A stretch of DNA of 39,148 nucleotides, taken from the NCBI GenBank assembly GCA_910583795.1, contig CAJTZQ010000010.1, positions 26,044 through 65,191 on the forward strand, written 5' to 3'. The notes beneath the pieces are model-generated. The model worked only from the letters and a program-made list of their open reading frames with translations. It ran no database searches and was not told where the DNA came from. This document shows, in pieces, positions 26,638 to 34,401 of the stretch (within the stretch, counting starts at the first letter, position 1; every line of letters starts with the position of its first letter). The position numbers were made by a program, and so were the translations under genes. The stretch is from an uncultured Muribaculaceae bacterium. GTDB lineage: Bacteria > Bacteroidota > Bacteroidia > Bacteroidales > Muribaculaceae.

Positions 26638-26713
26638 ACAGGCGCACTCAAGGGTTGTATTTGCAATTCCAGCCGGGAATAAAAATATCTGAAGGATCTT
26701 TAGGTGGCATAAA

Positions 26714-28513
26714 ATGAATTCATCAAAAATATGTAAAACTGAGGTATCTCTCTTTAAATCGCGTTTCTGCGTGATGTTTGCGACCACATTTGCAAGTGTG
26801 ATATGGTTTGTGGTTGACTGGTGTGTCGGCACTACATTCAGGTCCATGAGCATGTGGGAACTATGGGTCAACAATCTGCTTTTGACAGCAGTGTTGATGC
26901 TTCCCTTCGCTTTGTCACGGCGCGTGTGGGTGCAGATAGTATGGCTTTTCATAGCCGACTTATTTATGATGGCGAATCTTATGTATAGTCGCACATACTT
27001 CACGGCTATACCTCCCGAAAGCTATGGCTTGGTGTCGAATTTGTCTGGGTTTACAGAAAGCATATGGTATTCCCTAAGATGGAGCGACATCGGATTTATT
27101 TTGATCCTGGTCGCCGGCACATTGTTTGCGTATAGGCTTCCCAATAATCATCCCCGTGGAATGTGGGTTAAATATGGATGTTTCACAGCAATTATGGCGA
27201 TTGCGTCCGCTGTTGGCTTGATAACCAAGGGTGGATTGTATAAAGCTTATCATGGACTCGCTTACGGAAGTAAGTGCGGGGTGCCGGCATATACAATTCT
27301 CGGACATCTTTATTATGTAAGGACGGATAATCTCAAGGCGTCTGACCCTTCTTTGAAAAAAGATATTCAAAGGTGGCTTGACCTGCAAAATATTATGGGG
27401 AGCATTCCTTTTCTTCCGGATTCTATAAAGCCGCGTAGAAATCTTGTTGTAATACTATTGGAATCATTTGAGAGTTGGGTGCTTGAAAAAGATATTGATG
27501 GCAAACCAATAACTCCATATCTCAATTCTTTACTTGCAGACAGCTCTACATTCTATGCCCCAAAGATGTTGACACAGGTGGATTGTGGACGGTCTATAGA
27601 TGCACAGTTGTTGCTCACTGCCGGGATGCTCCCGCCTGAGGGGACTGTCTATAGTACCCATTATCCTACAAACACATATCTCACTCTCAATAAGGCACTC
27701 AAACAGAGGAATGGAGGGGCAAGCTATATAATGTCGGTTGACAAGACTAAAGTCTGGAACTTTGGTGAAGTGGCAAAATCATTTGGGTATGACAGTATAT
27801 TCGATAAAAATTCATGGGTGATCGATGAGAAGGTTGGACAGGGGCATAAGTTGTCTGACGGTTCTTTTTTCCGCCAAAGTGTGGATAAAATCAAGGAAGT
27901 CTGGAATGAAGGAGATCCTGTTATGATTACTTTAGTGACATATTCAGGACATCATCCTTTTCTCCTCCCCAAGGAGCTTGAAGATCCGAATTTCAATCTC
28001 GAAACCTCTCAATTACATTCCACCCTAAAACGTTTTGCCGTTGTTGCTCATTACACCGACTCTCATTTGCGTAAGATAGTTGAGTACCTCCGGAGTCGTT
28101 CTGACTGGGAAGACACAATGGTAGTAATCACTGGTGATCACGAAGGTCTTATGAATGAGCGAAAGGAAATAATAGAATCATCCCCTGAGGCGGCAAATCT
28201 CGTAGATAAAGATCAATTTACTCCTTTCATTATTCTCAATTCCCCTCTTCCGGGAAGATATGGAGATGTTTTAGGACAGGTCGATATGTATCCCACGCTC
28301 CTTGGATTGTTAGGGGCTCAGGATTTTTGTTGGAAGGGGATTGGCAGGAGTGTTTTCATGCCAGATAAAATTCCGGCTGCCGTTTCTTCCATGACGAAGG
28401 AGCTGGTCGGCGACACTGCTGGATTCGGTCATGATAATATTTTGCAATTTTACGATGCCCGCAGGATAAGTGATGCCATCATCAGGTCTGATTATTTGAA
28501 AAGAATGCAATGA
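26714..28513 (+). CDS. LtaS-like sulfatase-fold membrane enzyme (phosphoglycerol/phosphoethanolamine transferase type)
   Basis: A 599-residue protein with about five membrane helices in the first 190 residues, followed by an extracytoplasmic alkaline phosphatase/sulfatase domain. Likely metal and catalytic residues are E250 (LLESFES), a nucleophile at S294 in the context DCGRSIDAQL, and D475-H476-E477 (VVITGDHEG). Gram-positive LtaS uses Thr at the nucleophile position. In Gram-negative bacteria related enzymes add phosphoglycerol or phosphoethanolamine to periplasmic glucans, lipid A or glycans, and a role in decorating a surface glycan fits the glycosyltransferases next door. The gene ends 14 nt from the convergent Stealth gene. 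Confidence 0.85.
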   Translation: MNSSKICKTEVSLFKSRFCVMFATTFASVIWFVVDWCVGTTFRSMSMWELWVNNLLLTAVLMLPFALSRRVWVQIVWLFIADLFMMANLMYSRTYFTAIPPESYGLVSNLSGFTESIWYSLRWSDIGFILILVAGTLFAYRLPNNHPRGMWVKYGCFTAIMAIASAVGLITKGGLYKAYHGLAYGSKCGVPAYTILGHLYYVRTDNLKASDPSLKKDIQRWLDLQNIMGSIPFLPDSIKPRRNLVVILLESFESWVLEKDIDGKPITPYLNSLLADSSTFYAPKMLTQVDCGRSIDAQLLLTAGMLPPEGTVYSTHYPTNTYLTLNKALKQRNGGASYIMSVDKTKVWNFGEVAKSFGYDSIFDKNSWVIDEKVGQGHKLSDGSFFRQSVDKIKEVWNEGDPVMITLVTYSGHHPFLLPKELEDPNFNLETSQLHSTLKRFAVVAHYTDSHLRKIVEYLRSRSDWEDTMVVITGDHEGLMNERKEIIESSPEAANLVDKDQFTPFIILNSPLPGRYGDVLGQVDMYPTLLGLLGAQDFCWKGIGRSVFMPDKIPAAVSSMTKELVGDTAGFGHDNILQFYDARRISDAIIRSDYLKRMQ

Positions 28514-28527
28514 CCGTTTGTGTTGCC

Positions 28528-29520
28528 TCAGATTTCAAACGTTGATTTTGTCGGGAGTATGCTTAAGAAGGCTTCCTTGATATTTCTCATGACCATCTCG
28601 TAGTTCCTGATATGAATGTTATCGTTCAGACAGATAAGCGAATATGTTTGATTTCGGATAGCCTTGATAGCCTTTTTTGATTTTATCATAAGAGGAAACA
28701 TTTTAGTATCTCTATACGTGTTGTATGGAGAGAAGTTTCCTTTACAGATCTGCCATGTACGGAAGAGTTCAGGAGTATAGTCCGTAATGGCACGGAATCG
28801 GTTGACCGACGTTTTGGTAAGTTCTTCTTCTTCGGCTGCCCATACTTCATTAAAAGTGGATTTAAGATAAGGTTGGGCATTGTGAGGTGTGCGTAGGGTA
28901 ATAAACTTGCCATAGGGTTTGAGAATGTAATTCCAACGTGCCCTTGCCCCGTAACTTTTATCAAACCATTTGTCATGATCCCTTTTCATCACCTCTTTTT
29001 TGTTGAAGTGTCGGTTGATGATCCTGATATTATTTTTTATTCTTTTGTACCATTGAGACCATGAAGGGTTATAGAGAAATGTGGCTATGTCACAAGGAAG
29101 ACCATTTTTAAAAAAGCGTTCGGGGATAATTGGGCGAGTTATATAGAAATCATCGTTGAAATATACAAAGTGCTCGGAAAGCCCTGGAATTTTATGAATA
29201 TATCTCTCTATTACTACCGAATTGTAGGTAGGTAGATATTTATCCGGAATAATGTCTTTATGGTGTATGACATTTAGTTTAGAATTGTCAATGTTAAGCC
29301 ATTCCGGGGTTTGTCCTGATGTGATGAAATGTATCTTGCGGACCCAGGGAGCGAATTGTTCGATTCCACGAAACCAGAATTTTAAAAAACCATAGTCTCG
29401 GAAACGGGCTTCCGAGACACCGTTTTTCTCGTTGTCACTTTTGCCTGAATACTTTATAAATTCCTTTTTCCATTCCGGATCATCCATGTTGACCCATGTC
29501 ACTACAAAGTCAATTTCCAT
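28528..29520 (-). CDS. Stealth-family sugar-phosphate transferase (capsule-type)
   Basis: A 330-residue protein of the Stealth family, which transfers hexose 1-phosphate from a nucleotide sugar to build phosphodiester-linked surface polysaccharides. Conserved regions in order: CR1 at the N-terminus (I-D-F-V-V-T-W-V-N); CR2 (RFRDYGFLKFWFRGIEQFAPW, about residues 41-60, then I-H-F-I-T-S-G-Q-T-P-E-W-L); the block YNSVVIE followed by HFVYFNDDFY (about 118-142); and a CR3-like stretch with T-P-H-N-A-Q-P (about 210). It is the second gene of a minus-strand pair, 7 nt downstream of the acyltransferase gene. Confidence 0.88.
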   Translation of the reverse strand: MEIDFVVTWVNMDDPEWKKEFIKYSGKSDNEKNGVSEARFRDYGFLKFWFRGIEQFAPWVRKIHFITSGQTPEWLNIDNSKLNVIHHKDIIPDKYLPTYNSVVIERYIHKIPGLSEHFVYFNDDFYITRPIIPERFFKNGLPCDIATFLYNPSWSQWYKRIKNNIRIINRHFNKKEVMKRDHDKWFDKSYGARARWNYILKPYGKFITLRTPHNAQPYLKSTFNEVWAAEEEELTKTSVNRFRAITDYTPELFRTWQICKGNFSPYNTYRDTKMFPLMIKSKKAIKAIRNQTYSLICLNDNIHIRNYEMVMRNIKEAFLSILPTKSTFEI

Positions 29521-29527
29521 TGTCGTT

Positions 29528-30415
29528 TTATTTTTTTATGTTCGTGATAGGTGCACCATGTCTAAATCGGTTATGTGTCCAGAGATATAGCGCAGGATTT
29601 TTTCTGATCATCTTTTCCAGCATTGAATAATAAAGATCGGTGAGAGGAAAATCCGAGTGTGAATCATCGTCGGGATGCATGTGCACAAAGGTTGCTTCAT
29701 ATTTCCCTTTCTTTACCCGCTTTACTTCTACAAACCATGGGTCTAAATTGTAATGTCTGATTATTTTTTCTGTCCCAGTCAAGACAGGTGTATTATGGTT
29801 TAGGTAGGGGATGAAGTAATTTAATTCAGTCCATTTGGGTGATTGGTCTGCGATAAATCCGATTATACATACTTGCTTTTTTTTCGCCTGTTCATTGATG
29901 AAGCGGGCTGTCTTGCGCATTTCAACGTTTGTCGCGCCGTGGGCGGCTCTGTTTTCAAGCATTATTCTATCGAAATCTTCATTGTTGAGCTTGTGGTAGA
30001 TTTGTGCGCTGATGGCATTTTTATATAGGTGAAGAGGCATTGATGATATCCATTCCCAGTTGCCATAGTGTCCGAGATAAAGCCCTACTGAACGCCCCCA
30101 GTGTAAAACCTCGTTTATTTCATTGATATTGGTGAACTTCATGCGGCGGCTCATCTCTTCGCCTGACATTGTCCCCATCTTGCAGATCTCTATGATATTG
30201 TCGGTGAAAAAACGGTAAAAATCCTTCTCGATCCTCTTGATTTCTGTTTCATTTTTTTCAGGAAACGATTCTGTAAGGTTTTTTCTTACCACTTTGCGGC
30301 GATACCCTATGATGTGATAAAGCAGAAAATACATACCTCCTGAAAATGCGTACAGCACACAGAATGGAATGTATGAAATCATCTTTAATGAAAACCGCAA
30401 CAGATGATATGTCAT
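29528..30415 (-). CDS. Lysophospholipid acyltransferase of the LpxL/HtrB family
   Basis: A 295-residue membrane-associated acyltransferase. The catalytic H-x4-E/D-type motif is visible as GHYGNWEW (about residues 115-122), with one N-terminal hydrophobic anchor (about 10-32). The following blocks, an R-K-T-A stretch and ADQSPK, also fit LpxL/HtrB enzymes, which add the late acyl chains to lipid A; related enzymes acylate other lipids, such as the ornithine and glycine lipids of Bacteroidota. I placed the start at 30415 (M-T-Y-H-L-L-R) because the promoter -7 box lies at 30448-30455, downstream of an alternative start at 30478. It forms an operon with the Stealth gene. Confidence 0.88.
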   Translation of the reverse strand: MTYHLLRFSLKMISYIPFCVLYAFSGGMYFLLYHIIGYRRKVVRKNLTESFPEKNETEIKRIEKDFYRFFTDNIIEICKMGTMSGEEMSRRMKFTNINEINEVLHWGRSVGLYLGHYGNWEWISSMPLHLYKNAISAQIYHKLNNEDFDRIMLENRAAHGATNVEMRKTARFINEQAKKKQVCIIGFIADQSPKWTELNYFIPYLNHNTPVLTGTEKIIRHYNLDPWFVEVKRVKKGKYEATFVHMHPDDDSHSDFPLTDLYYSMLEKMIRKNPALYLWTHNRFRHGAPITNIKK

Positions 30416-30447
30416 ATCTTTTTGATAGTTCGTTTGATAAAGGAATG

Positions 30448-30478
30448 CAAAGTTACAATAAAACGTTGGAATAATCAA
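30448..30478 (-). promoter_or_regulatory. Promoter of the acyltransferase-Stealth operon
   Basis: On the minus strand TTG (30476-30478) and TAACTTTG (30448-30455), spacer 20 nt. Transcription should start near 30441, 26 nt before the start codon at 30415. Confidence 0.75.
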
Positions 30479-30618
30479 CTGAAATCAGAATAAGAGTGCA
30501 TTTTCGTCTATACCATTGGCATGTTGTTTTTCCCTAAAGTATGTTTTCACGATTGTTGTCAATGTCAAATCCCTTCTTTAAGCTGATTTATCTGATAGCA
30601 AACTCTATGGATGTGGTC

Positions 30619-31266
30619 TTATCCATAAAGAAATGAATTGCTGTCAATATCCATCCACGAGAATAGGCTCTTTATCTTGGAGTAGATGTTTATTATATAT
30701 GAGGTGTCAATTGTAGAGGTATTGGTGGCAAAACATATAGTTTCGTGATGGGCGATACGGTTTCGTAGCGAATTGACTTTATCAAGCTCATTGAAAATAT
30801 AAGTCTGGTTATATTGAATCTCTCTTGATGAACGGGGTTTATTTGGAAATATCGAAAGTAGGTTTTGTCCTGTCACGCGATATTGTATCGGGGAAAACAT
30901 ATACTTCCAAATTCCGAATTCCATTTCATCCAATAATTTCGGATGAGAATAAGATTGTGTCTGTTGCAATTTATGATAGGCAAAATCAATGATATTCCGT
31001 GTCTTTTTCAATATAGGTTGTGTGAAAATACCGTTTCCAATTATGGAATCTTTGAGCCATTCTTTACCAAGATTCTCAGTAAGCTTTCGGTCGATGGCGT
31101 TGCGGAGTGCGACTTCAAAACAACTGACAATAGTGAACATTTCTTGTGAAATTTTCAGATTATAACGATAGAGAGTCATTGCTTTACGCGTATTTCTTCC
31201 ACAGGCTGTCAGATACCTTTCCATCCGTTGAGAGGACATCGTGTGCTCAAAATCTTTATATTTCAT
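30619..31266 (-). CDS. Abi_2-family (AbiD/AbiF-like) HEPN-type protein
   Basis: A 215-residue protein with the plan of the Abi_2 family of abortive-infection proteins. It has an N-terminal L-Y-x-x-N-L stretch, the helix FEVALRNAI (about residues 51-59), and a C-terminal helix carrying R168-N-R-I-A-H173-H-E. This is the Rx4H motif that forms the RNase centre of HEPN domains. Members abort phage infection or act as toxins, usually by cutting RNA. Start at 31266 (ATG) is preferred to a TTG at 31293. No neighbouring antitoxin protein gene is visible. A full minus-strand promoter stands at 31387-31417, and a small opposing RNA unit covers the predicted leader. The flanks carry no mobility genes. 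Confidence 0.8.
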   Translation of the reverse strand: MKYKDFEHTMSSQRMERYLTACGRNTRKAMTLYRYNLKISQEMFTIVSCFEVALRNAIDRKLTENLGKEWLKDSIIGNGIFTQPILKKTRNIIDFAYHKLQQTQSYSHPKLLDEMEFGIWKYMFSPIQYRVTGQNLLSIFPNKPRSSREIQYNQTYIFNELDKVNSLRNRIAHHETICFATNTSTIDTSYIINIYSKIKSLFSWMDIDSNSFLYG

Positions 31267-31297
31267 TAGAAATTCAGAATCTTTTGGAATCAAAATT

Positions 31298-31327
31298 TTG
31301 TTTTTAGTATAAAAAACATTACCTTTG
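31298..31327 (+). promoter_or_regulatory. Promoter of a candidate small RNA opposing the abi-like gene
   Basis: TTG at 31298-31300 and TACCTTTG at 31320-31327 with a 19-nt spacer, an exact Bacteroidota promoter match. Transcription should start near 31333 and read away from the abi-like gene into its predicted leader. Confidence 0.65.
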
Positions 31328-31332
31328 CAGTG

Positions 31333-31380
31333 TTGAATCCCGGTAGCCCCTGTATATCAAGCTATCGGGTTTTGTTTTTA
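31333..31380 (+). ncRNA. Candidate 45-50 nt antisense RNA with its own terminator
   Basis: Immediately after the promoter lies a 9-bp hairpin: CCCGGTAGC (31339-31347) with GCTATCGGG (31361-31369), one G-T pair, a 13-nt loop. The run TTTTGTTTTT follows. The whole transcript would be about 45-50 nt, too short for a protein. It is fully complementary to the 5' leader of the abi-like mRNA predicted from the opposite promoter. A small stand-alone RNA of another function is the alternative. Confidence 0.5.
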
Positions 31381-31386
31381 TAAGTG

Positions 31387-31417
31387 CAAAGATAATAATT
31401 TCCATTGTGTTTAGCAA
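31387..31417 (-). promoter_or_regulatory. Promoter of the abi-like gene
   Basis: On the minus strand TTG (31415-31417) and TATCTTTG (31387-31394), spacer 20 nt. Transcription should start near 31381 and give a leader of about 115 nt containing the complement of the small RNA. Confidence 0.7.
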
Positions 31418-31569
31418 TTGGGATTAAATATAAATAGAATTTGGGATTTCTCTCAAATGTTTCTAATCCGGGTGAGAATAAAATAATACTTGAATGATTT
31501 TCGGCTATATCATTGGCTAATTTATAAATTCTTATTTTGTATACTGCTCCAAAGAAGGATAGAATGCAG

Positions 31570-31593
31570 AAAAGGCTCCCCTCACAGGGAGCC
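31570..31593 (-). terminator. Possible terminator for the minus-strand ECF sigma gene
   Basis: A perfect 7-bp stem (GGCTCCC at 31574-31580 with GGGAGCC at 31587-31593) and a 6-nt loop. On the minus strand it is followed by TTTT. It lies about 250 nt after the sigma stop. Confidence 0.45.
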
Positions 31594-31629
31594 CATCTGA
31601 CTTATTAAATGAATTTTGGTGTTGGATTC

Positions 31630-31735
31630 AATATCAATTATCATTGATCAATTATTAATTAGCAATTATTTCTCGTGAATAATCAATCTCTAATTATTAA
31701 TTAACCAACTAATTACTACTAATTGCTAATTTTAC
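31630..31735. repeat. AT-rich direct and inverted repeats
   Basis: The 12-nt word AATTATTAATTA occurs at 31650-31661 and 31692-31703. AATTAGCAATT (31657-31667) is the exact inverse of AATTGCTAATT (31721-31731). It resembles in style the AT-rich repeat before metK. Confidence 0.6.
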
Positions 31736-31841
31736 AAGTTGTTGCCAAAGGAAGACTTCAGCAGGAGCCATTGCGGGTCGATGGCATAAAGCGCAATGGG
31801 CCGGGCTATGGTATGCCCGATGCGGACAAATCCGCCGGCGG

Positions 31842-32348
31842 TTATCTATAATCCTTCAAGAGTGCCTGGAGACGTTTGCGGGCGAAGAAGATACGGCTCT
31901 TGACAGTGCCGAGGGGAAGCCCCATCTTGTCGGCGATTTCGCTATATTTATATCCGGCGATGTACATTGAGAACGGCACACGATATTCATCGGTGAAGTC
32001 TTTGATTGCCTTAGAAATCTCCTTGGCTGCGAAACTGCCTTCGGGGGTAGAAAAGCCTGATTCCTGAGAAAGATTGAGATGATAGAGGTCTTCAGTCGTG
32101 TCAACTACTGTGGCGCTTCTCACCTGACGGCGGTAGTTGTTGATGAAGATGTTTCTCATGATTGTAAACACCCAGCCTTTGAAGTTGACGTTGTCAACAT
32201 ACTTTGATTCGTTGTCAAGCACTTTGAGTGTAGTGTCTTGTACGAGATCTTGCGCAGTTTCACGACTTGTTGTCAACTGGTAAGCGAAGTTAAGAAGATT
32301 ACCTTGTAATCCAAGAAGTCTTTCTTTGAATGTTGCTGAGTTTGCCAT
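31842..32348 (-). CDS. ECF-type RNA polymerase sigma factor (copy 1)
   Basis: A 168-residue sigma-70 factor with region 2 (AQDLVQDTTLKVL then GWVFTIMRNIFINNYRR, about residues 32-74) and a region 4 helix-turn-helix (SEIADKMGLPLGTVKSRIFFARKRL, about 136-160). It directs RNA polymerase to a dedicated promoter set. About 61% identical over its full length, without gaps, to the second sigma gene in this window (102 of 168 residues by hand count). No anti-sigma factor gene adjoins it. Its stop is followed by a GC-rich tail and a possible terminator. Confidence 0.93.
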   Translation of the reverse strand: MANSATFKERLLGLQGNLLNFAYQLTTSRETAQDLVQDTTLKVLDNESKYVDNVNFKGWVFTIMRNIFINNYRRQVRSATVVDTTEDLYHLNLSQESGFSTPEGSFAAKEISKAIKDFTDEYRVPFSMYIAGYKYSEIADKMGLPLGTVKSRIFFARKRLQALLKDYR

Positions 32349-32786
32349 CGTTGTATAGTTTTAGTGGTGGTCAATGCCCGGAGGCACCTTAAATTGTTTT
32401 TATGCTTATATAACATTCAGGAGAGCAAAAAGGATAAGCTAAAAATGTTAAATTTTAAAAATTTATTTTTAGTTTACCGAAAATAGTTTGTTAAAGGGAA
32501 AGTTTGTATGCATTTGTATTGTGATGTGCTGATTATTGTAAAATTTGTAAACGACATTGGCTAAAAGAGCATGATAATGTTTAGGATGCTATCTAAAAGA
32601 CGGAATACTGTTATTTTAACATTTTATTAGAAAAACATGTCGGAAATAACAATCTGAATAGAAAATATGGGGTAAAAAGACGTTAAAATTATAAAAATAG
32701 CGGTTTGTTTTGTGGTTGAATGGCATATTATCACTAATTTTGCGGTCGTTGGAGAAAATCAAGTTAAAACGATATCTTCATAAAGC
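32349..32786. other. 438-nt AT-rich intergenic region between divergent sigma and ftsB-like genes
   Basis: No gene is visible. The sequence is very rich in A and T, with near-palindromes such as TAAATTTTAAAAATTTA around 32447-32465. It includes a probable -7 box for the ftsB-like gene at 32735. I find no standard promoter for the sigma gene, which might be read from its own type of promoter. Confidence 0.6.
32735..32742 (+). promoter_or_regulatory. Likely -7 box for the ftsB-coaX operon
   Basis: TAATTTTG matches the consensus. The closest TTG triplets give spacers of 16 or 22 nt, so the -33 element is imperfect. Confidence 0.45.
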
Positions 32787-33092
32787 GTGAGCAAGACAAT
32801 AAAAAAAGCGAATTTCTGGATACGCAGGCGATCACATCTCCCGCTTATCGCAATATGTACTTTGGTGGTGTTGGTGCTGTTTTTCAATGAAGACACATCA
32901 ATCGCGCTGAACATGGAATATGACAAGGAAATCAACGAGCTCACGCAGGAAATAGAACAATGCAGGGATTCCGCCGCCTATTATCGCAGCCAGCGTGAGG
33001 CGCTTATTCATGGCGAGGATAATCTTGAGCACCTTGCACGTGAAAAATTCCACATGCAGCGTCCTTCTGAAGATGTCTATATATTGAAATGA
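32787..33092 (+). CDS. ftsB: FtsB/DivIC-family septum formation initiator
   Basis: A 101-residue bitopic division protein starting at GTG. A short basic cytoplasmic N-terminus is followed by one membrane helix (about residues 17-34), a coiled coil (about 43-75) and a conserved tail with LAREKFHMQRPSEDVYIL. That tail is the R-E-K-x-x-M-x-x-P-x-E-x-x-Y/V pattern of FtsB/DivIC proteins. It should sit in the FtsQLB complex that triggers septal wall synthesis. Starts 45 nt after the likely -7 box and leads an operon with a membrane protein and coaX. Confidence 0.85.
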   Translation: MSKTIKKANFWIRRRSHLPLIAICTLVVLVLFFNEDTSIALNMEYDKEINELTQEIEQCRDSAAYYRSQREALIHGEDNLEHLAREKFHMQRPSEDVYILK

Positions 33093-33132
33093 CCTTGATC
33101 AAAATCCCGGCAGAATTTGAATAATTAAAGAG

Positions 33133-33585
33133 ATGGCAATCAAAAACTCTCCCTCGAAGGGCAATATAGAAAAGAGGCGTAAGCTTATAGAATCTACCGC
33201 TACATTCGGTCTCATACTGATATGCGTGGCGCTTGTCGCACCGTTCGCAAGTCCGTCTGATCTTGATTTTGTGAAGTCTTTCAAATGGATATATTGTGCA
33301 GGCGCGTTGATCTATGTGGTTGCAAGAGTGGTAAATGCGATGGATCCATCCGGCTCCCTGCGCATGCGGCGACTGCGCAGGATGGAATTCTGGGCCGGCG
33401 TAGCGTTTATCGCCGGAGGCGCATTCTGGTTTTATCAGGAGGGACATCTTGGTGAATACGCGGGTGTGCTTGCCGTGATGCGTGACACTATAATGTTTAC
33501 ACTCGCCGGAGCTCTGATACAGATCATTGCCTCATGGCTTATCGTGGCGCAGGCAAAAAAAGAATCACGAAAGACAGATGAATGA
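33133..33585 (+). CDS. Four-helix membrane protein, unknown function
   Basis: A 150-residue protein with hydrophobic segments at about residues 24-40, 52-68, 86-102 and 120-142. A basic N-terminus (K-S-K-K-R-R-K) and a basic loop rich in Arg (about 76-84) suggest both ends lie in the cytoplasm. I do not recognise a characterised family. It stands 40 nt after the ftsB-like gene and overlaps coaX by 8 nt, so it is made with a division protein and a coenzyme A enzyme, which does not fix its role. Confidence 0.75.
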   Translation: MAIKNSPSKGNIEKRRKLIESTATFGLILICVALVAPFASPSDLDFVKSFKWIYCAGALIYVVARVVNAMDPSGSLRMRRLRRMEFWAGVAFIAGGAFWFYQEGHLGEYAGVLAVMRDTIMFTLAGALIQIIASWLIVAQAKKESRKTDE

Positions 33586-34351
33586 CAAGACAGCAAGAAG
33601 GATACTGACTATCGACCAGGGAAATTCTTCCGCTAAGGTTGTGGTTTGGAAAGGCGGGAATCCGGTGATGTCTAAGCGAATGGAAACCCTTGTCATAGAA
33701 GAGCTTCTCCCTTTGCTTGAAGAGGGCGAGATCGACGGTTGCGCCTATTGCAGCGTGTGCCACACCGATGCCAAATTTCTTGAGACATTGCGTCGTCTTG
33801 TCGGCGGACATTTGATTGTGCTGACTCCTTCAGTGGAGCTGCCTGTAAAGATTAACTATGGCTCACGCTCCACGCTCGGAAATGACCGTGTGGCTGCTGC
33901 GCTTGGTGCTTTCGCATTGTTGCCGGGAGAATCGGCGCTTGTGGTTGATGCCGGGACTGCAGTGACCATAGATGTGGTCGACAAAGATGGTAATTTTATG
34001 GGAGGGAATATCGCTCCGGGTATGCATCTGCGATTCAAGAGCCTGAGATATGAAACCCAACAATTGCCTCTTGTAGAGGAATTTGGAGAGTTGCCGACGT
34101 TCGGTACCGACACCCGGTCTGCCATAAGATGCGGGGTGGTAGGAGGTATGGTGAGCGAGATCGCCGATGCTTATCAAAGGGCTAATATAATCTATGGCTG
34201 TACGAGGATTGTATTGGCTGGAAGCGACAGCACTGTTCTTGAACCTCTCCTGAAGGAACGTGGTCTGCCTGTATTGACAGATCCTAACCTGGTGGGGCGT
34301 GGATTGGTGGAAATATATGAATATAATACATTTGACGGTGTTCGCTGTTGA
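33578..34351 (+). CDS. coaX: Type III pantothenate kinase
   Basis: A 257-residue CoaX, which phosphorylates pantothenate in the first committed step of coenzyme A synthesis; this type is not inhibited by CoA. ASKHA-fold motifs: TIDQGNSSAKVVVW near the N-terminus (D13-x-G15-N16); GSRSTLGNDRVAAALGA (about residues 91-107); VVDAGTAVTIDVV (about 121-133); and GGNIAPGMHLR in the pantothenate-binding part. I place the start at 33578 (M-N-D-K-T), which overlaps the previous gene by 8 nt; a longer start at 33527 adds residues unlike the family. Confidence 0.93.
   Translation: MNDKTARRILTIDQGNSSAKVVVWKGGNPVMSKRMETLVIEELLPLLEEGEIDGCAYCSVCHTDAKFLETLRRLVGGHLIVLTPSVELPVKINYGSRSTLGNDRVAAALGAFALLPGESALVVDAGTAVTIDVVDKDGNFMGGNIAPGMHLRFKSLRYETQQLPLVEEFGELPTFGTDTRSAIRCGVVGGMVSEIADAYQRANIIYGCTRIVLAGSDSTVLEPLLKERGLPVLTDPNLVGRGLVEIYEYNTFDGVRC
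34304..34334 (+). promoter_or_regulatory. Internal promoter at the end of coaX
   Basis: TTG at 34304-34306 and TACATTTG at 34327-34334, spacer 20 nt, lying inside the coaX coding end. It would start transcription near 34340, about 60 nt before the outer-membrane protein gene. Confidence 0.5.
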
Positions 34352-34401
34352 ATGCTTCACTTATATCTGAAAACGAAACAAAAAGGACTAAACTGACCGT
34401 A

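Larger units (their letters stand above)
31267..31841. other. 575-nt gap between the abi-like gene and the ECF sigma gene
   Basis: It holds two convergent promoters and a small candidate RNA near the abi-like gene. It also holds a minus-strand terminator-like hairpin at 31570-31593, an AT-rich repeat cluster (about 31630-31735), and about 110 nt of GC-richer DNA just after the sigma stop (31735-31841). That last piece has open frames in two phases but no start codon or recognised product. Confidence 0.7.

Noticed and set aside
31735..31841. Short coding-looking stretch after the stop of ECF sigma copy 1
   Set aside because: Two phases stay open for about 35 codons in GC-rich DNA and one gives plausible residues, but there is no start codon and no known family, so chance is likely.
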